The notes: generated by a model not told the origin, from the sequence alone. A stretch of DNA of 22,833 bases from Pseudomonadota bacterium (GCA_023388835.1 JAEWFK010000023.1:1-22833), one strand, 5' to 3'. Positions 1 through 10,657 are shown, counted from the stretch's first letter. Numbers and translations are program-made.

Positions 1-602
1 TACGTGGCTACCCGGGCTTGCGAGCGGTAGAACAGCGGCTCTGGACCTTGGCGGAAGAAGCACTGGGCCATGCAGCGCCCGACCTGGACATGGCCGCCTA
101 TACGCAAGGCCTCATGGATCTCGGTTCGCAAGTCTGCACCCGAAGCAAGCCGCAATGCGCCCAATGCCCCCTGGCGGCCGACTGCGTGGCGAACCAGCAC
201 GGCTTGCAACCGTCGCTTCCGGAACGACGGCCGCGCCGTGCGACGCCCGAGCGGCGCTGCGCCATGCTGATCCTGCATGCCGAAGGCCACGTCCTGCTCG
301 AGAAACAGCCGGACCATGGCCTGTGGGGCGGCCTCTGGAGCTTGCCGCGATACGATAGCTCGGAAGAACTGGTGGAAGCCTGCAGGACCATGGGCGTAAA
401 TGCGACCGAAAACGGCCGTATGGCCGGCTTCGTGCATACCTTCACGCATTTCCGCCTGCACATCGAACCGTGGCGGCTGGAAACATCATATTTCTGTGCC
501 GAGCCCGACTCTCCGCGAGACTGGATCGCCTTCGAACGGCTTGCGGACACCGCCGTTCCTGCGCCGGTGCGCGGCCTGCTCGATACGCTGACTCAGGCCT
601 AG
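1..602 (+). CDS. mutY: A/G-specific adenine DNA glycosylase MutY, 3' part (5' truncated by window edge)
   Basis: MutY removes adenine mispaired with 8-oxoguanine in base excision repair. The reading frame is open from base 3 and begins with RGYPG...AVEQRLW, which matches the middle of MutY, so the catalytic N-terminal half lies before the window. About 30 residues on comes the iron-sulfur cluster signature C-x6-C-x2-C-x5-C (CTRSKPQCAQCPLAADC), with the first Cys codon at 135-137. The remaining ~130 residues form the C-terminal NUDIX-like domain that recognises 8-oxoG; its ...LLEKQPDHGLWGGLWSLP stretch is typical. The stop (TAG, 600-602) overlaps the end of the convergent rodA gene by 4 bases, so no terminator fits between them. 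A TTG at 18 is only an internal codon and not the start. Confidence 0.96.
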   Translation, partial: RGYPGLRAVEQRLWTLAEEALGHAAPDLDMAAYTQGLMDLGSQVCTRSKPQCAQCPLAADCVANQHGLQPSLPERRPRRATPERRCAMLILHAEGHVLLEKQPDHGLWGGLWSLPRYDSSEELVEACRTMGVNATENGRMAGFVHTFTHFRLHIEPWRLETSYFCAEPDSPRDWIAFERLADTAVPAPVRGLLDTLTQA

Positions 603-1735
603 TTGCGCCCGGGGCGATATCGGCTGATGCTCATGAGTATTCCGCCCGCCACCCCCAAGGTCAGCAGTGCGGTCCCTCCGTAACTCATGAAAGGCAGGGG
701 TACGCCGACGACGGGCAGAATGCCGGTGACCATCCCGATATTCACGGACACGTAGACGAAAAACATCATGGACATGGCGCCCGCCAGCAAGCGGCCATAC
801 TGCGTGCGGGCCTGCTGAGCGATGTGCAGCCCGCGCACGATCAACAGGCCGTAAAGCACCAGAATCATGATGCCGCCGTAAAGGCCGAATTCTTCCGCGA
901 ACACGGCAAAGATGAAGTCGGTCGTGCGCTCGGGGATGAAGTCCAGATGAGACTGGGTGCCCATCATGTAGCCCTTACCATAGACGCCGCCGGAGCCAAT
1001 GGCGATCATCGACTGTATGGTGTGAAACCCCTTACCAAGCGGATCGACGGTAGGGTCCAGCAGCGTACACACACGGTACTTCTGGTATTCGTGCAGCACT
1101 ACCCAGTCGACGCCCGGCCGGCAGAGCTGCTCTTCGTAGTAGAGCAACGAGCCGATGCCCAGCGCCCCTGCGATAAAAATCGGCAGCAGCAGACGGAAGG
1201 ACAGACCACCGAAATAGATCACGAAAAATCCGGTGGCAAACACGAGCAGAGCTGTGCCCAGATCCGGTTGACGCACAATGAGCACAAAGGGAACGGCCAG
1301 CAGCAGCGCAGCCAGCAGGAAGTCGCGGATGCGCAGATTGCCCTGGTTCTTGTGAAAGTACCAGGCCAGCATCATGGGAACTGAGATCTTCAGCATCTCG
1401 GAAGGCTGGATGCGCACGAAGCCCAGATCGAGCCAGCGTGTCGCGCCCTTGCTCGTCTCGCCAAAGAATTCCACCCCAAGCAACAAGACGACCCCCAGGA
1501 CATATACATAGGGAGACAGCCGGATCAGCAGGGGCGGCGGCAACGCCGCAGCTATCCACATTGCCACGAAAGCGATCAAGAAATTGCGGGCCTGGTCTGC
1601 GAAGCGCCAATCCGTGCCCCCCACAGCGGAATGCATGATGGTGAGCCCGAGCACCGCCATGATGACGAGCAAGGCGAGCAACGGCCAATCGAAAGCCGTA
1701 AGCACCCTCACCCCCCGTTGCAGAGCTCTTTTCAA
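599..1735 (-). CDS. rodA: Peptidoglycan glycosyltransferase RodA (SEDS family)
   Basis: RodA is the SEDS-family glycan polymerase of the rod complex. It polymerises lipid II for side-wall growth together with PBP2. The 378-residue protein is almost wholly hydrophobic, with about ten predicted membrane spans. It carries typical SEDS stretches: GATRWLDLGFVRIQPSE, RQPDLGTALLV, PERTTDFIFAVFAEEFGL and the C-terminal GVPLPFMSYGGTALL. The start is TTG (1733-1735), overlapping the mrdA stop as TTGA. A strong Shine-Dalgarno AGGAG at 1742-1746 with 6-base spacing supports it. This is the last gene of the mreBCD-mrdA-rodA operon, and its coupling to mrdA suggests matched amounts of the two partners. Family identity is near certain; the TTG start is well supported. 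Confidence 0.97.
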   Translation of the reverse strand: MKRALQRGVRVLTAFDWPLLALLVIMAVLGLTIMHSAVGGTDWRFADQARNFLIAFVAMWIAAALPPPLLIRLSPYVYVLGVVLLLGVEFFGETSKGATRWLDLGFVRIQPSEMLKISVPMMLAWYFHKNQGNLRIRDFLLAALLLAVPFVLIVRQPDLGTALLVFATGFFVIYFGGLSFRLLLPIFIAGALGIGSLLYYEEQLCRPGVDWVVLHEYQKYRVCTLLDPTVDPLGKGFHTIQSMIAIGSGGVYGKGYMMGTQSHLDFIPERTTDFIFAVFAEEFGLYGGIMILVLYGLLIVRGLHIAQQARTQYGRLLAGAMSMMFFVYVSVNIGMVTGILPVVGVPLPFMSYGGTALLTLGVAGGILMSISRYRPGRN

Positions 1736-3795
1736 TTCCCACTCCTGAGCTGTATGCGCAAGGCCGGTTGAGGCGGGACCGCCGGAACGACGGTCGAAGG
1801 GTCATTCGACACCGGTTCGACGGGGGGCAGGTCGGCGGGAGCGACAACCGCGTCAGGGGACTCCCCACCCACGCCTTCTTCGCCCGGTTCCATCGTGATT
1901 GCCGGCTGGTGCGCCACCGTCATCCCCCGAGTTCGGCGCGCCTCGACACGCTCGGGGGCGAGCCAGAAGTCAAAGACCTTGCGTGCTATGGGCGCCGCCG
2001 CCGTGGTGCCCCAGCCTCCGTTCTCGACAATGAGCGCCACCGCGATTTGCGGGTCTTCCATGGGAGCGTACGCCATGAAGAGCGAGTGGTCACGCAGGCG
2101 TTCATCGACCGCCGCGGCATCGTAGCGGGCACCGCGCAGACTGTAGACCTGAGCCGTCCCTGTCTTGCCGGCCGCTTGATACGACGCGCCCTGGAATACG
2201 CGGCGCGCGGTGCCCTTGCGGATGACGTCGACCATGGCGTCGCGGATGACCGCCAGGTTCTCGGGCTTCAGAGGAATGGTATGGGACGGCTCGGTGACGG
2301 TCTTGATCGTCTCGTCGCTACGAGGCCAATGGACCAGATCCACCAGATGGGGACGCATATAAACGCCATCGTTGGCCAGCACCGCCGTGGCTTGCGCAAG
2401 CTGCAGCAAGGTAAAGGAGTTGTAGCCCTGCCCCACTGCCACGGAAACGGTCTCGCCCGCATACCAGCGCTGCTGGGCCGGTTTCTTGTAGGCGTTACGC
2501 TTCCATTCGGTGGAGGGCAGCACCCCCCGCCGCTCCCCGTCAAGATCAATGCCGGTGCGCTGGCCGAAACCGAACTGCTTGGCGAAGTCGTGCAGGGCAT
2601 TCACGCCGATCTCCGGGCCCAGCGAGAAAAAATAGGTGTCCGACGACACGACTATCGCTCTGTGCATGTCGGTCGGGCCGTAGGCCGCGCCGCCGGCATT
2701 GCGGAAGCGCTGGCCGCCGAACTCGAAGTAGCCCGGGTCTTGAATGCGATCGGTCGCGTTGCGCTTGCCCAGCTCGAGGGCTGCGAGGCCTACGAAAGGC
2801 TTATAAGTGGACCCAATGGGGTAGGTGCCCGTCAGCGGCCGATTCACCAAGGGATGATCGGGTGATTCATTGAGCCGTTTCCAGTTCTCGACGTCGATGC
2901 CGTCGATGAAGAGATTCGGGTCGAAGGACGGCGCCGACACGAAGGCCAGCACTTCGCCGGTTGGCGGATGGATCGCCACCAGCGCACCCCGTCGTCCTTC
3001 GAACTCCTGCTCTATCGCCTTCTGCAAATGAATATCCAGTGAGAGGCGCAGATTGGCTCCCGGCACAGGGTCTATCCGGCTGAGGGTCCTGACAGGCCGT
3101 CCCGATGCCGTGACCTCGACCTCCTCCACGCCCGTGCGCCCGTGGAGCACTTCTTCCCAGGTCTTTTCTATCCCCTGCTTCCCGATGACCTGTGTGCCGC
3201 GATAGTTGCCGATATTGCCTTTTTCTTCCAGCGTCTGGAGATCGGCCTCAGAAATTCTGCCCACATAGCCGAGAACGTGGGCGGCGGTTTCGCCGTGGGG
3301 ATACTCGCGCACCCAGCGGGCGCTGAGCTCCACACCAGGAAAGCGCCAGGCATGAGCGGCGAACCACGATGCCTCGTCGTCGTTAAGATTATTGCGCAGC
3401 AATATGGTGCTGTAACGCCCGTTCTGGTTCACGTTCTGAAGGAACCGACGCCGATCCCGCGGGCTGACATCGACCAACGCTGAGACGTCGTCCAGCAAGA
3501 CATCGAGCGAGCGATCCACTTTGGCGGGCACGACCGAAAGCGTATAGTCCCGGAGATTGCTGGCGAGCACGATCCCGTTGCGATCGACAATCTCGCCGCG
3601 CCGCGGCGGAATCGGAACAACGGTGATCCGGTTCTGATCGGCGCGCGCCGACAGCCAGTCGTAGCGCACGACCTGCAGGTGCCAGAGGCGCGCCCCCAAT
3701 ATACAGAAGCACAGAAGCGCGAAAATACCGGCAACCCACACGCGCAGCGTCATACGCTTGCGCTGCAGCTGGTTGGTCTTCTTGAATTCAAACAT
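1732..3795 (-). CDS. mrdA: Penicillin-binding protein 2 (elongasome transpeptidase)
   Basis: PBP2 is the D,D-transpeptidase that crosslinks new side-wall peptidoglycan with RodA and MreBCD. The 687-residue protein has a short cytoplasmic N-terminus, one membrane span (about residues 19-37) and a pedestal/dimerisation domain (RRGEIVDRNG near residue 66). The transpeptidase domain carries all three active-site motifs: SxxK as S329-T-Y-K332 (catalytic Ser329), the SxD-type motif S384-S-D386 followed by TYFF, and K544-T-G546. After the catalytic domain (about residue 613) there is a tail of about 75 residues rich in Pro, Val and Glu. It makes the protein some 50 residues longer than E. coli PBP2 (633). 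The gene starts 15 bases after the mreD stop and overlaps rodA by 4 bases. It is in an operon with its functional partners. Confidence 0.97.
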   Translation of the reverse strand: MFEFKKTNQLQRKRMTLRVWVAGIFALLCFCILGARLWHLQVVRYDWLSARADQNRITVVPIPPRRGEIVDRNGIVLASNLRDYTLSVVPAKVDRSLDVLLDDVSALVDVSPRDRRRFLQNVNQNGRYSTILLRNNLNDDEASWFAAHAWRFPGVELSARWVREYPHGETAAHVLGYVGRISEADLQTLEEKGNIGNYRGTQVIGKQGIEKTWEEVLHGRTGVEEVEVTASGRPVRTLSRIDPVPGANLRLSLDIHLQKAIEQEFEGRRGALVAIHPPTGEVLAFVSAPSFDPNLFIDGIDVENWKRLNESPDHPLVNRPLTGTYPIGSTYKPFVGLAALELGKRNATDRIQDPGYFEFGGQRFRNAGGAAYGPTDMHRAIVVSSDTYFFSLGPEIGVNALHDFAKQFGFGQRTGIDLDGERRGVLPSTEWKRNAYKKPAQQRWYAGETVSVAVGQGYNSFTLLQLAQATAVLANDGVYMRPHLVDLVHWPRSDETIKTVTEPSHTIPLKPENLAVIRDAMVDVIRKGTARRVFQGASYQAAGKTGTAQVYSLRGARYDAAAVDERLRDHSLFMAYAPMEDPQIAVALIVENGGWGTTAAAPIARKVFDFWLAPERVEARRTRGMTVAHQPAITMEPGEEGVGGESPDAVVAPADLPPVEPVSNDPSTVVPAVPPQPALRIQLRSGN
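1741..1746 (-). promoter_or_regulatory. Shine-Dalgarno deciding the TTG start of rodA
   Basis: On the minus strand AGGAGT lies just upstream of TTG at 1735. It sits inside the last codons of mrdA and supports translation from the non-ATG start by coupling with mrdA termination (TTGA overlap). Confidence 0.7.
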
Positions 3796-3810
3796 GCCGT
3801 GCGCCCGCGC

Positions 3811-4383
3811 TCAGACGGCGCTGCCGTCGCCTTCCTCATGTCGGCGCTGCGGCATTTGCAACAGCACATCGACCAACGGCCACAACAGGGCCATGAGGAT
3901 TGCGGACCACAGCCAGCCCCAGCCCAGCCATTCGCCCGCCAGCCAGCCTTCGATGAGGCGGCTGGCGGATTTCGCCACCACGAAGATAGGCAACATGTGA
4001 ATGCACTGGACCACGGAGTTGAATCGTTGCAGGCGGCGCGAAAGGACCAGCGTGCCATACGCGGCCAGCGTATAAGTGAGCGCATGAGCGCCCAACAGGC
4101 TTCCGTCCTGCACGTCCATCAGCAAGCCGAAGAGAAATGCGGACGCCATGCCGATGCGTTGCGGCTCGTTCAGACACCAGTAGGCGATGACGAGCAATAA
4201 CAAGTCCGGCGCCGGCTCCCAGACCCGCCATGGCAACAGGGAGAACAGCCATACGAGAATGATGGTGAGCCAGATGAAGCCGGAACTGGCAGCGAGGCGG
4301 AAGGGCTTGCTGTCGATCGGCTCAAGCGACGACAGGCCCGCCCCCTTGCGGGTGATCTCGACCCGGACACGACGCGCCGCCAT
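3811..4383 (-). CDS. mreD: Rod shape-determining membrane protein MreD
   Basis: MreD is a small inner-membrane protein of the elongasome that binds MreC. The 190-residue product has a basic cytoplasmic N-terminus of about 30 residues followed by roughly five hydrophobic segments. It contains the family-typical stretch GLLMDVQDGSLLGAHALTY (about residues 105-123), where MreD proteins usually have a conserved G-x-x-x-D. The ATG overlaps the mreC stop by one base (TAATG), which implies translational coupling. The N-terminal extension before the first membrane span is longer than in E. coli MreD (162 residues). Identity rests on the motif, the hydrophobic pattern and its position between mreC and mrdA. 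Confidence 0.95.
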   Translation of the reverse strand: MAARRVRVEITRKGAGLSSLEPIDSKPFRLAASSGFIWLTIILVWLFSLLPWRVWEPAPDLLLLVIAYWCLNEPQRIGMASAFLFGLLMDVQDGSLLGAHALTYTLAAYGTLVLSRRLQRFNSVVQCIHMLPIFVVAKSASRLIEGWLAGEWLGWGWLWSAILMALLWPLVDVLLQMPQRRHEEGDGSAV

Positions 4384-5273
4384 TACTGTGCCCCCTTGCC
4401 CAAGCTATCCAGCGCTTCTTCATGCCGGCGCGCCACGTCGACATCTACCTGGAGAACGAGAAAATGCCGATGCCGCTCGGGATGCGCCAGAGGCGAAGCG
4501 ACGGCCATGGCGAATCCCGTAGCCGAGTCGCGATGCACGCTGTCCACCTGTGCAACGGACAGCCCTGCGGGAAAGAGGCCGCCAATCCCGCTGGTAACGA
4601 GTTCATCGCCGGGCTCTATATCCGCCGCGGCGGTGAGATAGCGCACTTCCATGCGCCCGTCGGCCCCGCCGCCGAAAGCGATCAGCCTCAGTCCGTTACG
4701 CAGGATCTGCACAGGAATGGAGAGCTTGTCGTCAGTGATGAGCGCCGCCTCGGCGGTGAAGGGTGTCACCCGAACGATCTGTCCGACCACGCCGCCTTCA
4801 TCGATCACGGGCATGCCCGGCTGTATGCCACTGTTGCTGCCCTTGTTGAAGACGAGGTGATGATTGTAGGCACTGGTGGGTTCGAAGAGCACTTCGACCG
4901 CGATGGAAGGCTGAGTGACGGTATCCGGAACGTTGAGCAGCCGTCGCAACTGTTCGTTTTCGGCCGCGAGCTGCGCGGCATGGGTGGCCATTTGCGCCAG
5001 CTCTATGCGCTGACGCTGCAGCCCTTCTTTCTCGATGTGCTTTTCGTTGGCTGCGTCGATCCAGCCTTTGACGCGTTCCACGCCGTCGCGCGGCGCGAGC
5101 ATGATGCGCTGAAAGGGATAAAGCAGCACGGAAACACCCTGCCGCACAGGCTCCAGGGTGTTCCAGCGGGCATCAACCAGTAATAATGCGAGCGCAAGAA
5201 AGGCCAGGGCGAACAGCCGCAGCTCGACTGTCGGACCGTGCTTGAACAACTTCAGCGAGCCGTTTTCCTGCAT
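4383..5273 (-). CDS. mreC: Rod shape-determining protein MreC
   Basis: MreC is a bitopic periplasmic protein that couples the MreB filament to PBP2 and activates it. The 296-residue product has a short cytoplasmic N-terminus and a single membrane span at about residues 20-37 (LFALAFLALALLLVDARW). A heptad-like coiled coil runs from about residue 65 to 112 and ends in AENEQLRRLLNVP. The beta-rich MreC core follows, with Gly-rich turns such as GIQPGMPVIDEGGVVGQIV and EPGDELVTSGIGGLFPAGL, the latter highly typical of the family. The gene lies 57 bases after mreB and shares one base with mreD. The ATG at 5273 has only a weak ribosome site. Confidence 0.96.
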   Translation of the reverse strand: MQENGSLKLFKHGPTVELRLFALAFLALALLLVDARWNTLEPVRQGVSVLLYPFQRIMLAPRDGVERVKGWIDAANEKHIEKEGLQRQRIELAQMATHAAQLAAENEQLRRLLNVPDTVTQPSIAVEVLFEPTSAYNHHLVFNKGSNSGIQPGMPVIDEGGVVGQIVRVTPFTAEAALITDDKLSIPVQILRNGLRLIAFGGGADGRMEVRYLTAAADIEPGDELVTSGIGGLFPAGLSVAQVDSVHRDSATGFAMAVASPLAHPERHRHFLVLQVDVDVARRHEEALDSLGKGAQ

Positions 5274-5330
5274 GAGTCTGTAGAACCTGCCACCGTGACC
5301 AGTGGCGTACGTGGCTATGCAATGCCGCGA

Positions 5331-6374
5331 TCAATCGTAAATGAAGACGCTGCCCAATTTCTCGAGGTGCTCGAGCGCTTCGCCGCACCCGCGTACCACG
5401 CAGGTGAGCGGGTCTTCGGCGACCACCACCGGCAGCCCGGTTTCTTCTTGCAGCAGACGGTCCAGATCGCGCAGCAGCGCGCCGCCACCGGTCAGGGCGA
5501 TACCCTTGTCGGTGATATCGGCACCCAGTTCGGGCGGCGTCTGTTCAAGACCTGTCTTGACGGCGGATACGATCTGGTTGAGCGGGTCGGTGAGGGATTC
5601 CAGAATCTCGTTGGAAGAGACTGTGAAGCTGCGCGGCACGCCTTCGGAGAGATTGCGCCCCTTGACTTCCAGTTCCTTGATCTCGGAGCCGGGGAAGGCC
5701 GAGCCGATTTCCTTCTTGATCAGTTCCGCGGTGGGTTCGCCGATCAGCATGCCGTAGTTGCGACGGATGTAATTGATGATGGATTCGTCGAACTTGTCGC
5801 CGCCCACGCGCACCGAACCTTTATAGACCATTCCGCCCAGCGAGATGATCGCCACTTCGGTGGTGCCGCCGCCAATATCCACGACCATGGAACCGCTGGC
5901 ATCGGACACCGCGAGCCCCGCGCCGATGGCCGCCGCCATGGGCTCTTCAATGAGGTAGACCTGGCTGGCGCCGGCCCCAAGCGCCGATTCGCGGATGGCG
6001 CGGCGCTCGACCTGGGTTGAACCACAAGGCACGCAGATGATGATGCGCGGGCTGGGGGCGAACATGCTGCGGGGATGCACCATGCGGATGAACTGCTTGA
6101 GCATCTGCTCGGTGACGGTGAAGTCGGCGATCACGCCGTCTTTCATGGGCCGAATGGCTTCGATGTTGCCGGGCACACGACCCAGCATCTGTTTGGCCTC
6201 GCGCCCCACCGCCTGAATGATCTGCTTGCCGCCGGGACCGCCTTCCTGCCGGATGGCCACGACCGAGGGCTCATCGAGCACGATGCCTTTCCCGCGAACG
6301 TAAATCAAAGTGTTGGCGGTACCGAGATCGATCGCCATATCGCTGGAGAAATAACTGCGGAGGAATCCGAACAT
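5331..6374 (-). CDS. mreB: Rod shape-determining protein MreB (bacterial actin)
   Basis: MreB is the actin-like ATPase that forms membrane-bound filaments organising side-wall synthesis. I chose the ATG at 6374. It gives 347 residues, the same as E. coli MreB, and starts with MFGFLRSYFSSD, the amphipathic membrane-binding N-terminus. An in-frame ATG at 6443 would add 23 residues with no family resemblance. The phosphate-1 loop is DLGTANT (about residues 16-22) and the phosphate-2 loop is DIGGGTTEVAIISLGG. The C-terminal nucleotide-binding loop ALTGGGALLRDLD is present. It is the first gene of the mreBCD-mrdA-rodA operon, and its promoter must lie in the 209-base divergent gap shared with gatC. 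Confidence 0.98.
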   Translation of the reverse strand: MFGFLRSYFSSDMAIDLGTANTLIYVRGKGIVLDEPSVVAIRQEGGPGGKQIIQAVGREAKQMLGRVPGNIEAIRPMKDGVIADFTVTEQMLKQFIRMVHPRSMFAPSPRIIICVPCGSTQVERRAIRESALGAGASQVYLIEEPMAAAIGAGLAVSDASGSMVVDIGGGTTEVAIISLGGMVYKGSVRVGGDKFDESIINYIRRNYGMLIGEPTAELIKKEIGSAFPGSEIKELEVKGRNLSEGVPRSFTVSSNEILESLTDPLNQIVSAVKTGLEQTPPELGADITDKGIALTGGGALLRDLDRLLQEETGLPVVVAEDPLTCVVRGCGEALEHLEKLGSVFIYD

Positions 6375-6583
6375 GGGGGCCAGTGGGTCTAATGTGGAGA
6401 ATTCGGCGCGGCCGGGCATGGGAGCGCTGAAAAAGCGCTGCATCCGAGAGAATGCCGGACCATCCGATCAAACGAAGAATGATAACTTATAATTGCCGGT
6501 CGTTAGGATAGAACAACGGCCTTCCTTAACCCCTTGCGTGACGATTCATTTCCAAGCCGGCCCATCCTTCAGTCAAGATACCC
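6375..6583. promoter_or_regulatory. Divergent mreB / gatC control region
   Basis: This gap must hold promoters for both the mre operon (minus) and gatCAB (plus). On the plus strand TATAAT lies at 6488-6493 and is a perfect -10, but no good -35 sits 16-18 bases upstream. On the minus strand the same AT-rich patch reads TATAAG (6487-6492), with a weak TTGTTC 18 bases upstream (6511-6516). The two -10 elements overlap, so only one polymerase could bind at a time. The region is supported by gene order; the exact elements are tentative. Confidence 0.4.
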
Positions 6584-6892
6584 ATGGCAATTTCCGAGAA
6601 AGACGTGACCCGCATCGCCCGGCTCGCGCGTATAGAGCTTTCGGCCGAAGAGACGGCCCGGACTCAACAGGATCTCAGCAGAATCCTCGATCTGATGGCT
6701 CGCCTGCAAGCGGTCGATACCCAGGGCGTTGAACCCATGGCGCATCCCCTGTCTGCGCATCAGGACATCCGGCTGCGGCTGCGGGACGATACCGCCGCGT
6801 CCGCCCAAACGGAAGAGCAGCGCAGCTCACTGATGTCGAACGCGCCCGCTCAGGCCGATGGCCTCTTCCTCGTGCCCACGGTCATCGAGTAA
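6584..6892 (+). CDS. gatC: Glutamyl/aspartyl-tRNA amidotransferase subunit C
   Basis: GatC is the small subunit that stabilises GatA in the GatCAB amidotransferase. The enzyme converts misacylated Asp-tRNA(Asn) and/or Glu-tRNA(Gln) to the amidated form. The 102-residue protein begins MAISEKDVTRIARLARIELS, the standard GatC start, followed by TRTQQDLSRILDLMARLQAVDTQGVEP and a C-terminal PTVIE. Its length matches the family (about 95-105). It is the first gene of gatCAB, with 5 bases separating it from gatA. The ribosome site is weak. In related bacteria that also carry GlnRS the main product is Asn-tRNA; whether that holds here cannot be seen in this window. Confidence 0.96.
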   Translation: MAISEKDVTRIARLARIELSAEETARTQQDLSRILDLMARLQAVDTQGVEPMAHPLSAHQDIRLRLRDDTAASAQTEEQRSSLMSNAPAQADGLFLVPTVIE

Positions 6893-6897
6893 AACGC

Positions 6898-8426
<1,529 letters not shown>

Positions 8427-8427
<1 letters not shown>

Positions 8428-9884
8428 TGGATTGGGAAATCGTCATCGGCCTGGAAACGCACGTCCAGCTTTCCACCGCATCCAAGATCTTTTCTGACAG
8501 CAGCACCCGCTTCGGCGCGGCACCGAACACGCAGGCCGATTTCCGTGACATGGCGCTGCCGGGCGCACTGCCCGCAATGAACCGTGGCGCGGTTGAGCGC
8601 GCGATCGTGTTCGGCTTGTCCGTCGGCGCAACGATCGCTCCCCGCTCGCATTTCGAGCGCAAGAATTACTTCTACCCCGACCTGCCCAAGAACTACCAGA
8701 TCAGCCAGCTCGAAGTTCCCATCGTGCAGGGCGGGGCCATCCGCTTCTTCGTCGGCGACGAAGAAAAGACGGTCAACCTGACCCGCGCCCACCTCGAAGA
8801 AGACGCCGGCAAATCACTGCATGAAAACTTCACGGGTCCGCATGGCGAGTCCTCCACCGGTATCGACCTGAACCGGGCGGGCACTCCCCTGCTGGAAATC
8901 GTCACCGAACCCGAGATGCGGTCAGCGGCAGAAGCCGTGGCCTACGCGCGCACGCTGCATGGGCTGGTAGTCTGGCTGGGCGTCTGCGACGGCAATATGC
9001 AGGAGGGCTCCTTCCGCGTTGATGCCAACGTCTCGGTACGGCCCCGCGGCCAGCAGGAACTCGGCACCCGCTGCGAGATCAAGAACGTCAACTCCTTCCG
9101 TTTCCTCGAACGCGCCATTCAGTACGAAGTCCGGCGCCAGATCGAGTTGATCGAAGACGGCGGCAAGGTCACCCAAGAGACCCGGCTCTATGACGCCGAC
9201 CGCGACGAAACCCGCAGCATGCGCAGCAAGGAAGACGCGAACGACTACCGCTATTTCCCGGATCCGGATCTGCCTCCGTTGGTCGTCGAGCCCGAATGGG
9301 TGGAACGGGTCCGCGCCGCCATGCCGGAACTTCCCTCACAGAAACGAACGCGTTTCGAGAGCGAACTGGGCCTGACTGCCTACGACGCTGCGCAACTCAC
9401 CATGGATCGCGGCACTTCGGATTACTTCGAGAAACTGGCCGCGGCGCTGCCCCACGGCCAGGCCAAGCTGGCTGCGAACTGGGTACTGGGCGAACTGGCC
9501 GCCGCCTTGAATCGCGAAGAACTCGAGCTGGCCGACAGCCCGCTCGCGCCCGAACAGCTGGCCGCTTTGCTGAGCCGGATTGCAGACGGCACCATTTCCA
9601 ACAAGATCGCTCGCGATGTCTTCGCCGCCATGTGGTCGGGCGAACATGATGGTAAGCCTGACGCGATCATCGAAGCCCGCGGTCTGAAGCAGATCAGCGA
9701 CACCGGCGCCATCGGTGCCATGATCGATGAGGTGCTTGCGGCGCATCCGGCCATTGTCGAGGAATACCGCGCCGGGAAGCAGAAGGCCTTCAACTCCCTG
9801 GTGGGTCAGGTCATGAAGGCCGCCAAGGGCAAGGCCAACCCGCAACAGGTCAACGACCTGCTCAAGCAGAAGCTGGAATCCTAG
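8427..9884 (+). CDS. gatB: Aspartyl/glutamyl-tRNA amidotransferase subunit B
   Basis: GatB activates the misacylated aminoacyl group with ATP and transfers ammonia to it while gripping the tRNA. I chose the ATG at 8427, which gives 485 residues and the standard start MDWEIVIGLETHVQL. The frame is open further upstream inside gatA, but that part has no GatB homology. Recognisable stretches are FYPDLPKNYQISQ, GTPLLEIVTEPEMRS, DGNMQEGSFRVDANVSVRP, CEIKNVNSFRFLERAI and DYRYFPDPDLPPL. The C-terminal ~150 residues form the helical and YqeY-like tRNA-binding tail, ending in GKANPQQVNDLLKQKL. The N-terminal region lacks the zinc-binding cysteines seen in some GatBs. The stop overlaps the end of convergent pyrE by 4 bases. 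Confidence 0.98.
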
Positions 9885-10552
9885 ACGCCGTAGCGTGATC
9901 GATAAGCCTGGACCGCCGCGCCATGCGCGGCCAGGCCGGCATCGCCCTCGATCAGCGCCATGATGTCCGCCAGCGAAGCGATGCTGACCACGGGAATTCC
10001 GTAAGTCTTTTCAACGTCCTGCACGGCGGAATGCGCTGACAAGGCGTCGTCCGGGCCCGCGCGTTCCATGCGATCAAGCGCGATCAGCACCGCGGCCGGC
10101 TCGGCGCCTGCCTGGCGGATGATCTGCACGGATTCACGTACCGAGGTGCCGGCAGTGATGACGTCGTCAATGATCACGACCTTGCCCTGCAGGGGCGCAC
10201 CCACCAGCACACCGCCCTCGCCGTGATCTTTGGCCTCCTTGCGATTGAAGGCAAAAGGCACGTCGCGACCGCCCTGCCCGGGATGCCGCACCAGCGAAAT
10301 GGCGGTCGCCGTGGACAAGGGGATGCCCTTGTAGGCAGGCCCGAAGAGCATGTCGAACTTGATACCGGAATCCAGCAGCGCCTGCGCGTAAAAGTCGGCC
10401 AGCGCACCGACAGATCGGCCGCTGTTGAAAAGCCCGGCATTGAAGAAATAGGGACTCAGCCGGCCCGATTTGACCTTGAATTCGCCGAAGCGAAGCACAC
10501 CCTGTTCGAGCGCGAAGCGGACGAAGTCGCCGCGATTGCTTGCCGTTGCCAT
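9881..10552 (-). CDS. pyrE: Orotate phosphoribosyltransferase
   Basis: PyrE joins orotate to PRPP to make orotidine 5'-monophosphate, the fifth step of pyrimidine synthesis. The 223-residue protein has the type I phosphoribosyltransferase PRPP loop VVIIDDVITAGTS. It also has the orotate-specific front end (FGEFKVKSGRLSPYFFNAGLF) and the flexible catalytic loop region FAFNRKEAKDHGEGG. Its length is normal for the family (about 210-230). An AGGCAGG-like ribosome site precedes the ATG. It is a single-gene unit, convergent with gatB and divergent from xth across a 113-base gap. A small palindrome, CCTGAATCAGG on the minus strand, lies 14 bases before the start. Confidence 0.97.
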   Translation of the reverse strand: MATASNRGDFVRFALEQGVLRFGEFKVKSGRLSPYFFNAGLFNSGRSVGALADFYAQALLDSGIKFDMLFGPAYKGIPLSTATAISLVRHPGQGGRDVPFAFNRKEAKDHGEGGVLVGAPLQGKVVIIDDVITAGTSVRESVQIIRQAGAEPAAVLIALDRMERAGPDDALSAHSAVQDVEKTYGIPVVSIASLADIMALIEGDAGLAAHGAAVQAYRSRYGV

Positions 10553-10657
10553 GCTGCCTGCCTGATTCAGGAAAAACCGTCATTATCCGACATATTCCGG
10601 CATTGCGAGACCGGGCACCCTCCATGCGTTAAAGTCCTGCTATCGATTCACGTATGC

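Noticed and set aside
470..1384. 304-codon open frame on the plus strand opposite rodA
   Set aside because: It lies antisense to a fully conserved rodA, has His/Gln-rich composition typical of a shadow frame in GC-rich DNA and resembles no protein.
1768..2865. 365-codon open frame on the plus strand opposite mrdA
   Set aside because: It is Arg/Gly/His-rich, antisense to the PBP2 catalytic domain and without any recognisable motif.
6375..6443. Upstream in-frame ATG extending MreB by 23 residues
   Set aside because: The extension has no family resemblance; the internal start gives the conserved amphipathic N-terminus and the exact usual length.
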